DNA from: Pseudomonadota bacterium
GTDB lineage: Bacteria > Pseudomonadota > Gammaproteobacteria > Burkholderiales > Casimicrobiaceae
Assembly (NCBI GenBank): GCA_022709775.1
Contig: JAKLIE010000168.1
Coordinates: 1 to 5,203 of the forward strand
DNA: 5,203 bases
Direction of reading: 5' to 3'
Shown: in pieces, positions 1 through 5,203 of the stretch
How positions within the stretch are numbered: the first letter of the stretch is position 1
Layout: each line of letters opens with the position of its first letter
Position numbers and translations under genes: made by a program
Notes under the pieces: model-generated
The model's database searches: none
Told to the model about the DNA's origin: nothing
What the model saw: the letters and a program-made list of their open reading frames with translations, nothing else

Positions 1-1
1 C

Positions 2-61
2 GCGGAAGCGAAGGCCGCCGGCGTCGAACCCGCGCCCGAACGCATGGAGACAGCACGATGA
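2..61 (+). CDS. ccmD: CcmD, haem exporter accessory protein (C-terminal tail, partial)
   Basis: An open frame enters from the left edge and ends at a TGA at 59-61 that overlaps the ccmE start codon (ATGA, 58-61). The visible 19 residues are hydrophilic and rich in Ala and Glu, ending METAR. That fits the charged cytoplasmic tail of CcmD, a very small single-membrane-span protein that helps release holo-CcmE from the CcmABC complex. The call rests mainly on position, since ccmD normally lies directly before ccmE, and on the tight stop/start overlap. The membrane segment lies outside the window and the tail is poorly conserved, so sequence support is weak. The other two forward frames are also open here, so the frame choice is an inference. 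Confidence 0.55.
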   Translation, partial: AEAKAAGVEPAPERMETAR

Positions 62-507
62 AAGCCCGCCACCGCCGCTTCGCCTGGATCGCCGCCGGGC
101 TCGTCGCCATCGGGGCCGCGGTCGGCCTCGTGCTCAACGCGTTCCAGTCGAACCTCGTCTTCTTCTACTCGCCCTCGCAGGTGCTCTCGAAGGAGGCGCC
201 CGTCGGCCGTCCGTTCCGCATCGGCGGGATGGTCGAGTCGGGCAGCCTCGTGCGCGAGAAGGACTCGCTCACCGTGCGGTTCGTCGTGACCGACACGGCG
301 CAGAACGTGACGGTGCGCTACACGGGGCTCCTGCCCGACCTGTTCAAGGAGGGCAAGGGCGTGGTCGCGCAGGGCTCGCTCGGTGCCGACGGCGTGTTCA
401 CCGCGACCGAAGTGCTCGCGAAGCACGACGAGAACTACATGCCCCCCGAGGCCGCCGCCGCGATCGAGCAGGCGCACAAGGGTGGCCAGATGAAGTCGTC
501 GAAGTGA
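58..507 (+). CDS. ccmE: CcmE, periplasmic haem chaperone for cytochrome c maturation
   Basis: CcmE binds haem covalently in the periplasm after CcmABCD action and passes it to CcmF. The 149-residue length is usual for the family. A short basic N-terminus (MKARHRR) is followed by one membrane anchor at about residues 8-28, then the OB-fold beta-barrel domain (about 35-120) with the typical FFYSPSQV and FRIGGMVE stretches. The haem-binding motif [11 protein letters not shown] is intact: His123 is the covalent haem attachment residue and Tyr127 the axial ligand by homology. A flexible, charged C-terminal tail follows. The ATG is preceded by GGAG at 46-49 with an 8-base spacer and overlaps the presumed ccmD stop. 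The stop is 19 bases before ccmF, consistent with one transcript. No promoter is visible. Nothing looks damaged. Confidence 0.97.
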   Translation: MKARHRRFAWIAAGLVAIGAAVGLVLNAFQSNLVFFYSPSQVLSKEAPVGRPFRIGGMVESGSLVREKDSLTVRFVVTDTAQNVTVRYTGLLPDLFKEGKGVVAQGSLGADGVFTATEVLAKHDENYMPPEAAAAIEQAHKGGQMKSSK

Positions 508-526
508 CACGCGGAGGGCGCAGGCC

Positions 527-2512
527 ATGATTCCCGAACTCGGACAGCTCGCACTCATCCTGGCGCTCATCGTCGCGGGCGTGCAGGGCGTCGTTCCGCT
601 CGTCGGCGCGGCGCGGCGCGACGCCACGCTGATGGCGTTCGCGCGGCCCGCCGCGATCACGCAGTTCGTGCTCGTCGCGATCGCGTTCGGCTGCCTCGCC
701 GCGAGCTTCCTCGCGAGCGACTTCTCGGTCGTGAACGTCGCGCAGAACTCCTTCTCGGCGCTCCCCGGCCACTACAAGCTCGCCGCGACGTGGGGTTCGC
801 ACGAAGGCTCGCTGCTCCTGTGGGCGCTGATGCTGGGCGGATGGTCGTGCGCGGTCGCGCTGCGATCGAGGAACCTGCCCGCGCCGATGCTCGCGCGCGT
901 GCTCGCGGTGATGGGCCTCGTCGCGGTCGGCTTCCTGCTGTTCCTGCTCCTCACGTCGAACCCGTTCGAGCGCCTCGTGCCGCCCGCCCCCGAGGGACGC
1001 GACCTGAACCCGCTGCTGCAGGATCCCGGCATGGTGATGCACCCGCCGCTCCTCTACATGGGCTACGTCGGGTTCTCGGTCGCGTTCGCGTTCTCGATCG
1101 CCGCGCTGCTGGGCGGCCGGCTCGACGCGACGTGGGCGCGCTGGTCGCGGCCGTGGACGACGGTCGCGTGGTGCTTCATGACGCTCGGCATCATGCTGGG
1201 CAGCTGGTGGGCGTACTACGAGCTGGGCTGGGGCGGATGGTGGTTCTGGGACCCGGTCGAGAACGCGTCGTTCATGCCGTGGCTCGTCGGCACCGCGCTC
1301 ATCCATTCGCTCGCGGTCACCGAGAAGCGCGGAACGTTCAAGAGCTGGACCGTGCTGCTCGCGATCCTCGCGTTCTCGCTGTCGCTGCTCGGCACGTTCC
1401 TCGTCCGGTCGGGCGTGCTCACGTCGGTCCACGCGTTCGCGACCGACCCGGCGCGCGGCGTGTTCGTGCTGGCATTCCTCGTGATCGTGATCGGCGGTTC
1501 GCTCGCGCTCTACGCGGCGCGCGCCGGCGCGGTCGGCGGCGGCGCGTCGTTCGCGCCCGTCTCGCGCGAGTCGATGCTGCTCGCGAACAACATCCTGCTC
1601 GTCGTCGCGATGGCGAGCGTGCTCCTCGGCACGCTCTACCCGCTGTTCCTCGACGCGCTCAACGCCGGCAAGATCTCGGTCGGCCCGCCCTATTTCGAGG
1701 CCGTGTTCGGGCCGCTGATGGCGCCCCTCGTGTTCCTGATGGGCGTGGGACCGGTCGCGAGCTGGCGGAAGGCCGAGCTTCCGGACCTGTGGACGCGCCT
1801 GAGATGGGCGCTCGCCGTCGCGATCGTCGTCGCGGTGCTGCTGCCGTTCGTTCTCGGCCGCTGGTCGCCGCTCGTCGCCGGCGGACTGTTCCTCGCGATC
1901 TGGGTGGTCGCGGCGACGGTGGCGGCCGTCGTGCAGCGCCTGCGCGGCGCGCCGCAGCCGACGCTCCTGGGCAGGCTCCGCGCGAACTCGTCGTCGTGGT
2001 ACGGGATGCTCGTCGCGCACCTCGGCATCGCGGTGTTCATCGTCGGCGTGACGCTGGTCAACGGCTACCAGATCGAGCGCGACGTGCGGCTCGACCCGGG
2101 CCAGAGCACCGAGGTGGGCGGCTGGACGTTCACGTTCAAGGGCGTCGCGCCCGAGCCCGGCCCCAACTACCAGGCGTTCGTCGGCACGGTCGAGGTGCGC
2201 CGCGGCGGCGCGCTCGTCGAGGTGCTGAAACCCGAGAAGCGCGTCTACACGGCGAGCGGGCAGTCGATGACCGAGGCGGCGATCGACACGCGCCTCACCG
2301 GGGACCTCTACGTATCGCTGGGCGAGCCGGTGACCTCGGACGGACTCTCAGGCGCGTGGGGCGTGCGCATCTACGTGAAGCCGTTCATCGACTGGATCTG
2401 GGGCGGCTGCCTGCTGATGGCGCTCGGCGGCTTCCTCGCGATCGCCGACCGCCGCTACCGGATCAGGGTCAGGGAGCGCGTCGGCGCGGCGTTCGCCGCG
2501 GCGCGCGCATGA
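527..2512 (+). CDS. ccmF: CcmF, cytochrome c haem lyase subunit
   Basis: CcmF is the inner-membrane haem lyase subunit that accepts haem from CcmE and, with CcmH, attaches it to apocytochrome c. At 661 residues it is full length. I count about 15 hydrophobic segments, the last at about 622-641 after a periplasmic domain (about 512-620). The tryptophan-rich WWD signature is complete at 235-247 (WGGWWFWDPVENA). The four conserved histidines appear in their expected settings: His172 (MHPPLLYMGY), His260 (ALIHS), His302 (VHAFATDP) and His498 (VAHLG). They correspond to E. coli His173, His261, His303 and His491, the b-haem and WWD-haem ligands. The WGSHEGSLLLW block (89-99) is also typical. The ATG has a strong ribosome binding site, GGAGGG at 513-518 with 8-base spacing. 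The gene is followed by a 106-bp spacer before ccmG, the widest gap in this operon. Confidence 0.98.
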   Translation: MIPELGQLALILALIVAGVQGVVPLVGAARRDATLMAFARPAAITQFVLVAIAFGCLAASFLASDFSVVNVAQNSFSALPGHYKLAATWGSHEGSLLLWALMLGGWSCAVALRSRNLPAPMLARVLAVMGLVAVGFLLFLLLTSNPFERLVPPAPEGRDLNPLLQDPGMVMHPPLLYMGYVGFSVAFAFSIAALLGGRLDATWARWSRPWTTVAWCFMTLGIMLGSWWAYYELGWGGWWFWDPVENASFMPWLVGTALIHSLAVTEKRGTFKSWTVLLAILAFSLSLLGTFLVRSGVLTSVHAFATDPARGVFVLAFLVIVIGGSLALYAARAGAVGGGASFAPVSRESMLLANNILLVVAMASVLLGTLYPLFLDALNAGKISVGPPYFEAVFGPLMAPLVFLMGVGPVASWRKAELPDLWTRLRWALAVAIVVAVLLPFVLGRWSPLVAGGLFLAIWVVAATVAAVVQRLRGAPQPTLLGRLRANSSSWYGMLVAHLGIAVFIVGVTLVNGYQIERDVRLDPGQSTEVGGWTFTFKGVAPEPGPNYQAFVGTVEVRRGGALVEVLKPEKRVYTASGQSMTEAAIDTRLTGDLYVSLGEPVTSDGLSGAWGVRIYVKPFIDWIWGGCLLMALGGFLAIADRRYRIRVRERVGAAFAAARA

Positions 2513-2539
2513 GGCGACGGGACTTGAACGCTGCCGGGC

Positions 2540-2597
2540 CGCCCGAAGGCGCTCGCCCCCTCCATCAGGAGGGGAGGCGCGATGCCGCGTCGGCGGC
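2540..2597 (+). repeat. GC-rich intergenic element with three consecutive hairpins
   Basis: The ccmF-ccmG spacer (2513-2618) contains three short perfect inverted repeats in a row. The first is CGCC 2540-2543 with GGCG 2548-2551, loop CGAA. The second is CCCCTCC 2557-2563 with GGAGGGG 2568-2574, loop ATCA. The third is GCCGC 2584-2588 with GCGGC 2593-2597, loop GTCG. The central stem can be flanked by an extra GCGC/GCGC pairing (2549-2552 with 2577-2580) across an internal loop; that pairing would compete with the first hairpin. There is no T-tract, so this is not a standard intrinsic terminator. From memory it resembles short GC-rich multi-hairpin elements dispersed between genes in Burkholderiales genomes, but only one copy is present here and I could not check this. 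It could stabilise or attenuate the mRNA between ccmF and ccmG. Confidence 0.5.
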
Positions 2598-2603
2598 TGA
2601 CCT

Positions 2604-2611
2604 GGGGGAGG
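2604..2611 (+). promoter_or_regulatory. Strong ribosome binding site that fixes the ccmG TTG start
   Basis: GGGGGAGG lies 7 bases before the TTG at 2619. The ccmG frame has an in-frame TGA at 2598-2600, and no ATG or GTG lies between that stop and the membrane anchor. TTG at 2619 is therefore the only plausible initiation codon, and the purine-rich site supports it. Confidence 0.8.
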
Positions 2612-2618
2612 TTCCACT

Positions 2619-3152
2619 TTGAAAGCGCTTCGCTGGGGCATCCCGCTCGCGATCTTCGCGGTCCTCGTCGGATTCCTGTTCGTCGGGCTCTACCGCGACC
2701 CGCGCGAGGTGCCGTCGCCGCTGGTCGGCAAGCCCGCGCCCGCGTTCTCGCTCGCCGACCTGCGGGAGCCCGGGCGCAAGGTCGCGACGTCGGACTTCAA
2801 GGGCCAGGTGTGGCTGCTGAACGTCTGGGCATCGTGGTGCGTCTCGTGCCGCGTCGAGCACCCGCTGCTCGTCGAGCTCGCGAAGGCGAAGGCCGTGCCC
2901 ATCGTCGGCCTCAACTACAAGGACAAGGACGCGGACGGCCTCGCGTGGCTCGCGCAGCACGGCGACCCGTACACGCTGTCCGTCGTCGACGCGGACGGGC
3001 GCGTGGGCATCGACTGGGGGGTCTACGGCGTGCCCGAGACGTTCGTCGTCGACAAGGCCGGCGTGATCCGCTACAAGCACATCGGACCGGTCACCGCCGA
3101 GGCGCTGCAGCAGACGATCCTGCCGCTCGTCCGCAAGCTGCAGCAGTCGTGA
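2619..3152 (+). CDS. ccmG: CcmG/DsbE, membrane-anchored thiol:disulfide oxidoreductase
   Basis: This thioredoxin-fold protein reduces disulfides in CcmH and the apocytochrome CXXCH motif so that haem can be attached. It is 177 residues, normal for the family. An N-terminal membrane anchor at about residues 6-24 leads into the periplasmic domain, which opens with the family-typical GKPAPAFSLADL (37-48). The redox motif is WCVSC (Cys74 and Cys77) within NVWASWCVSCRVEHPLL. GLNYKDK (97-103) and the cis-proline loop GVPETFVVD (Pro139) are characteristic of the DsbE branch. E. coli has WCPTC; CVSC is a variant I believe is common in betaproteobacteria. The start is TTG, supported by GGGGGAGG at 2604-2611 and forced by an upstream in-frame stop. 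A rare start after a structured spacer could lower its translation relative to ccmF. The stop overlaps a GTG codon in the ccmH frame. Confidence 0.96.
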   Translation: MKALRWGIPLAIFAVLVGFLFVGLYRDPREVPSPLVGKPAPAFSLADLREPGRKVATSDFKGQVWLLNVWASWCVSCRVEHPLLVELAKAKAVPIVGLNYKDKDADGLAWLAQHGDPYTLSVVDADGRVGIDWGVYGVPETFVVDKAGVIRYKHIGPVTAEALQQTILPLVRKLQQS

Positions 3153-3154
3153 CG

Positions 3155-3634
3155 ATGCGCACCCTCGCCCGCCTCGCCCTTGCGCTCGCGTTCGCGTTCG
3201 CCGCCGGCGCCTCGCTCGCGCAGCAGCCCGCTCCGGACCTCGAGTTCGAAGGGCGCCTCAAGCGCCTCGAGGCCGACCTGCGCTGCCTCGTCTGCCAGAA
3301 CCAGACGCTCGCCGACTCGAACGCGCCGCTCGCGGAGGACCTGCGCCGCGAGGTCCGTGCGCTCGCGCTGTCGGGCAAGTCCGACGCCGAGATCCGCACG
3401 TTCCTCGTCGCGCGATACGGCGACTTCGTCCTCTACGACCCGCCCGTCAAGGAATCGACCTGGCTCCTGTGGTTCGGGCCGTTCCTGCTGCTCGGCGGCG
3501 GCGTGGCCGTGTGGCTGGCCATCGTGCGGCGACGGCGCGGCGCCGGAGTCTCCGCGGGCGCCGACGAGCCCGCCGTCGCGCCGGATGCGTCCGAGCGCGC
3601 GCGCAAGATGCTGGACGAGACGTCGTCCGGCTGA
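3155..3634 (+). CDS. ccmH: CcmH (short form), apocytochrome c thioreductase and haem lyase partner
   Basis: CcmH is a periplasm-facing CxxC protein that handles apocytochrome c cysteines together with CcmG and CcmF. The 159-residue product has a signal peptide (about residues 1-22, ending SLAQQ). The conserved LRCLVCQN motif follows, with redox Cys44 and Cys47, then a helical domain (about 50-97) ending ARYGDFVLYDPP. A C-terminal membrane helix (about 103-124) is followed by RRRR and a short hydrophilic tail. This is the short form: the TPR (CcmI-like) half fused on in E. coli CcmH is absent, and no ccmI follows. The ATG lies 2 bases after the ccmG stop with no clear Shine-Dalgarno sequence, so translation is probably coupled. 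An alternative GTG at 3149, overlapping the ccmG stop, would add two residues. The gene ends 12 bp from a convergent gene. Confidence 0.95.
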   Translation: MRTLARLALALAFAFAAGASLAQQPAPDLEFEGRLKRLEADLRCLVCQNQTLADSNAPLAEDLRREVRALALSGKSDAEIRTFLVARYGDFVLYDPPVKESTWLLWFGPFLLLGGGVAVWLAIVRRRRGAGVSAGADEPAVAPDASERARKMLDETSSG

Positions 3635-3643
3635 CACCGGACG
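3624..3643. terminator. Possible bidirectional hairpin terminator between convergent operons
   Basis: A perfect 7-bp inverted repeat, CGTCCGG at 3624-3630 and CCGGACG at 3637-3643, has a 6-base loop that contains the ccmH stop codon. It sits where the ccm and hut transcripts converge, with only 12 bp between the stop codons. No T-tract follows on either strand, so it is not a canonical intrinsic terminator. It may act as a barrier or 3'-end stabiliser. Confidence 0.4.
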
Positions 3644-3646
3644 CCT

Positions 3647-3949
3647 TCAGAGCGCGCCGCCGCACTTCCAGCACAGGTCGAAGGTCGCGGGATTCTCCTC
3701 GCCGCAGCGCGGGCACGCGACGCTGCCCTCCCGCTCGCGCTCGGCGCGAAACGCCTCCAGCACCTCGCGGGCGCGGGCGTAATTCTCGTCGTCGACCCAC
3801 ACCTGCGGGCCGGCGAGGTCCGGCGGCACGTCGCCCACGATCGACTGCATGTGCTCGTTGAACACGTGCGCGTCGATGTTCGCGTGGGCGAGCCGGTCGC
3901 GCAGCAGCCACGCATCCACCCGCGTGTGGGCGTTGAAGAGCCGCTTCAC
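3647..3949 (-). CDS. DUF2007-type small protein with C-terminal zinc ribbon
   Basis: This is a 100-residue predicted soluble protein of unknown function. Residues about 1-67 look like a DUF2007 domain (annotated as putative signal transducing): an N-terminal strand, a helix (DAWLLRDRLAHANI), a strand (DAHVFNEH), a VWV strand at 50-52, and a final helix (YARAREVLEAF). A charged linker (about 68-76) leads to a four-cysteine zinc ribbon, CPRCG...CWKCG, with Cys79, Cys82, Cys93 and Cys96. There is no signal peptide or membrane segment, so it is probably cytoplasmic. The start is a GTG at 3949 that overlaps the hutG stop as GTGA, implying coupled translation with the histidine-degradation genes; no strong ribosome binding site precedes it. 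The domain call is from pattern recognition. No molecular role can be assigned from sequence, and a link to histidine catabolism is only suggested by position. Confidence 0.85.
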   Translation of the reverse strand: MKRLFNAHTRVDAWLLRDRLAHANIDAHVFNEHMQSIVGDVPPDLAGPQVWVDDENYARAREVLEAFRAEREREGSVACPRCGEENPATFDLCWKCGGAL

Positions 3950-4749
3950 GCGGCGCCGCGTCCCGGCCGCCAGGCGGCCAGCGCGCCGACGAGCCTCCGG
4001 AGCACGCCCGCGAGCGGCGCCGCCCGCGTCGCGTCCCACGCATAGGGCGGCGCCTCGTCCATGTAGGCGGCCTGCGCCATCTCGAGCTGCAGCGCGTGCA
4101 CGCCCGACCCCGGGCGGCCGTAGTGCCGCGTGATCCATCCGCCCTTGAATCGGCCATTGACGATCGACGTGAATGGCGCGCTCGCGGCGAGGATGCCCGA
4201 CGCGAGCCGCTCGAGCGCGGGGTCGGCGCTCGCGCCATCCGCCGTGCCGAGGTTGAAGTCCGGCAGCCGGCCGGCGAAGAATCGCGGGACGTGCGCACGG
4301 ATCGAGTGCCCGTCGAGCAGCACCGCGTAGCCGTGCCGCGCACGGACGCGCTCGACCTCGGCGGCGAGCGCGCCGTGATACGGCTCGAAGTACGTGCGCA
4401 CGCGCTCCGCGACCTCGCGCGCGTCGGGCGCGGCGCCGGGCAGCCAGATCGCCTCGTTGTCGAACGTGCGCGTCGGCACGAGCTCGGTGTTGTCCGCCCC
4501 CGCGTAGAGCGCGACGCCTGCCGGGTCGCGGTTGAGGTCGACGACGAAGCGCGAATGCGTCGCCGCCATCAGCGTCGCGCCCGCATCGCGCGCGAACGCG
4601 TAGAGCTTCTCGACGTGCCAGTCGGTGTCGGGCACCGCACGCGCGGCGCCGGTCAATCGCTCCGCGACGGCGTCCGGCACGTGCGTGCCCGCGTGGGGCA
4701 CGTCGATCACCAGCGGCGAGTCGCCGCGCGATATCTCCCACAGATTCAT
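3946..4749 (-). CDS. hutG: N-formylglutamate deformylase (HutG)
   Basis: This enzyme hydrolyses N-formyl-L-glutamate to glutamate and formate, the last step of the five-step histidine degradation pathway, in the cytoplasm. The 267-residue product is the usual size for the N-formylglutamate amidohydrolase family. Recognisable blocks in order are [12 protein letters not shown] (14-25), [10 protein letters not shown] (41-50), [12 protein letters not shown] (65-76), a [10 protein letters not shown] block (93-102), [15 protein letters not shown] (144-158), [15 protein letters not shown] (199-213) and [15 protein letters not shown] (218-232). Its histidines and acidic residues are the likely metal and catalytic ligands. 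No arginase-type motifs are seen, so it is not the formiminoglutamase that is also named HutG. The ATG at 4749 has GGAG 6 bases upstream (4756-4759 on the complement) and overlaps the hutI stop (ATGA). The next gene overlaps its own stop, so all three appear to form one operon. Confidence 0.95.
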   Translation of the reverse strand: MNLWEISRGDSPLVIDVPHAGTHVPDAVAERLTGAARAVPDTDWHVEKLYAFARDAGATLMAATHSRFVVDLNRDPAGVALYAGADNTELVPTRTFDNEAIWLPGAAPDAREVAERVRTYFEPYHGALAAEVERVRARHGYAVLLDGHSIRAHVPRFFAGRLPDFNLGTADGASADPALERLASGILAASAPFTSIVNGRFKGGWITRHYGRPGSGVHALQLEMAQAAYMDEAPPYAWDATRAAPLAGVLRRLVGALAAWRPGRGAA

Positions 4750-5203
4750 CGTGCGCTCCGGAAATGGGGCACACCCGCGCGCAGCGTGCCGAGGCAGGGA
4801 TTGCCGCCGAACCGCCACGCGAGCTCGGCGGGCTCGTCGATCGCGTAGACGGCCACGTCGGCGCGCATCCCCGCGCGCAGACGGCCGCGGTCGGCGAGCC
4901 CGAGCGCGCGCGCGGCGACGTGCGTCATTCCGGCGAGCGCCTCCTGCGGCGTCAGGCGGAACAGCGTGCACGCCATGTTGAGCATCAGGAGCGGCGACGC
5001 GGTGGGCGACGTGCCCGGATTGCAGTCGGTCGCGACCGCCATCGGGACGCCGCGCGCGCGCAGCGCCTCGACCGGCGGCGCCCGCGTCTCGCGCAGCGCG
5101 TAATACGCGCCCGGCAGCAGCACCGCGACGGTTCCGGCGGCCGCCATCGCGTCGATGCCGCGGGGCGAGAGCCATTCGAGGTGATCGGCCGAGAGCGCGT
5201 CGA
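4746..5203 (-). CDS. hutI: Imidazolonepropionase HutI (C-terminal part, runs off the window)
   Basis: HutI hydrolyses 4-imidazolone-5-propionate to N-formimidoyl-glutamate, the third step of histidine degradation. The last 151 residues are visible and the frame stays open to the right edge. The motif SADHLEWL (visible residues 4-11) carries the catalytic-region histidine of this amidohydrolase-superfamily enzyme. [11 protein letters not shown] and [10 protein letters not shown] (57-66) follow, the latter with the metal-binding aspartate (Asp59). [16 protein letters not shown] (74-89) and the C-terminal composite-domain strand ([14 protein letters not shown]) complete the typical C-terminal half. 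The N-terminal metal-binding HxH lies outside the window. The internal ATG at 5145-5147 is not the true start, because SADHLEWL lies upstream of it in the same frame. The stop overlaps the hutG start by 4 bases, indicating a coupled hutI-hutG unit. Confidence 0.96.
   Translation of the reverse strand, partial: DALSADHLEWLSPRGIDAMAAAGTVAVLLPGAYYALRETRAPPVEALRARGVPMAVATDCNPGTSPTASPLLMLNMACTLFRLTPQEALAGMTHVAARALGLADRGRLRAGMRADVAVYAIDEPAELAWRFGGNPCLGTLRAGVPHFRSAR

Noticed and set aside
398..2020. 540-codon open frame on the minus strand, antisense to ccmF and the end of ccmE
   Set aside because: The product is a low-complexity Arg/Glu/His/Asp-rich sequence with no recognisable domain, as expected from the complement of high-GC coding DNA. 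CcmF on the other strand is unmistakable.
2557..2574. Intrinsic terminator between ccmF and ccmG
   Set aside because: The stem is GC-rich, but no T-tract follows, and the next gene clearly belongs to the same pathway and is likely co-transcribed.
790..2622. 610-codon plus-strand frame overlapping ccmF
   Set aside because: The product is Arg/Ala/Pro-rich shadow translation of ccmF in another frame. Only its last 37 codons, in the spacer, are discussed as a possible mini-ORF.
3447..4343. Long minus-strand frames (also 3433-3915) overlapping ccmH, the DUF2007 gene and hutG
   Set aside because: They encode Arg/Ser/Ala-rich sequence without domains and conflict with well-supported genes.
4096..4848. 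250-codon plus-strand frame antisense to hutG
   Set aside because: It is an Arg-rich shadow of hutG with no family resemblance and no ribosome binding support.
5145..5147. ATG as the start of a separate short gene (4746-5147)
   Set aside because: The same frame continues upstream with the conserved HutI motif SADHLEWL to the window edge, so this ATG is an internal methionine.
1..5203. CRISPR array, tRNA/rRNA genes, insertion sequences, prophage or defence genes
   Set aside because: No spaced direct repeats, tRNA-like cloverleaf, transposase motif or target duplications were seen, and nearly all bases belong to housekeeping genes.

Overview
The window is high-GC (about 70% by eye), tightly packed chromosomal DNA. 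Gene order and protein sequences point to a proteobacterium, most likely a betaproteobacterium. This rests on the System I cytochrome c maturation operon, the short stand-alone CcmH, and the HutI-HutG arrangement with an N-formylglutamate-type HutG. The taxonomic call is inferred from familiarity with these families, not from a search.

Left and centre (1-3634, + strand): the distal half of a ccm operon in the order ccmD (tail only), ccmE, ccmF, ccmG, ccmH. CcmE is the haem chaperone. CcmF is the haem lyase that takes haem from holo-CcmE. CcmG and CcmH are the thioredoxin-like and CxxC proteins that keep the apocytochrome CXXCH cysteines reduced and present them. Most genes overlap or sit close together; the exception is a 106-bp ccmF-ccmG gap. 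That gap holds three consecutive short hairpins and the strong ribosome binding site that fixes a TTG start for ccmG. The operon stops after a short CcmH, and no ccmI (TPR chaperone) gene follows.

Right (3647-5203, - strand): a convergent operon read right to left. It contains the C-terminal part of hutI (imidazolonepropionase), hutG (N-formylglutamate deformylase), and a 100-residue DUF2007-type protein with a C-terminal zinc ribbon. Both junctions are 4-base start/stop overlaps, so the three genes are probably translationally coupled. HutI and this type of HutG belong to the five-step histidine degradation route, which needs HutF (formimidoylglutamate deiminase), not seen here. Only 12 bp separate the two convergent operons, and a 7-bp perfect hairpin spans the ccmH stop codon.

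I see no mobile element, CRISPR array, tRNA or rRNA, and no clear evidence of a novel system. The points most worth a second look are the structured ccmF-ccmG spacer, the missing ccmI, and the small zinc-ribbon gene coupled to hutIG.
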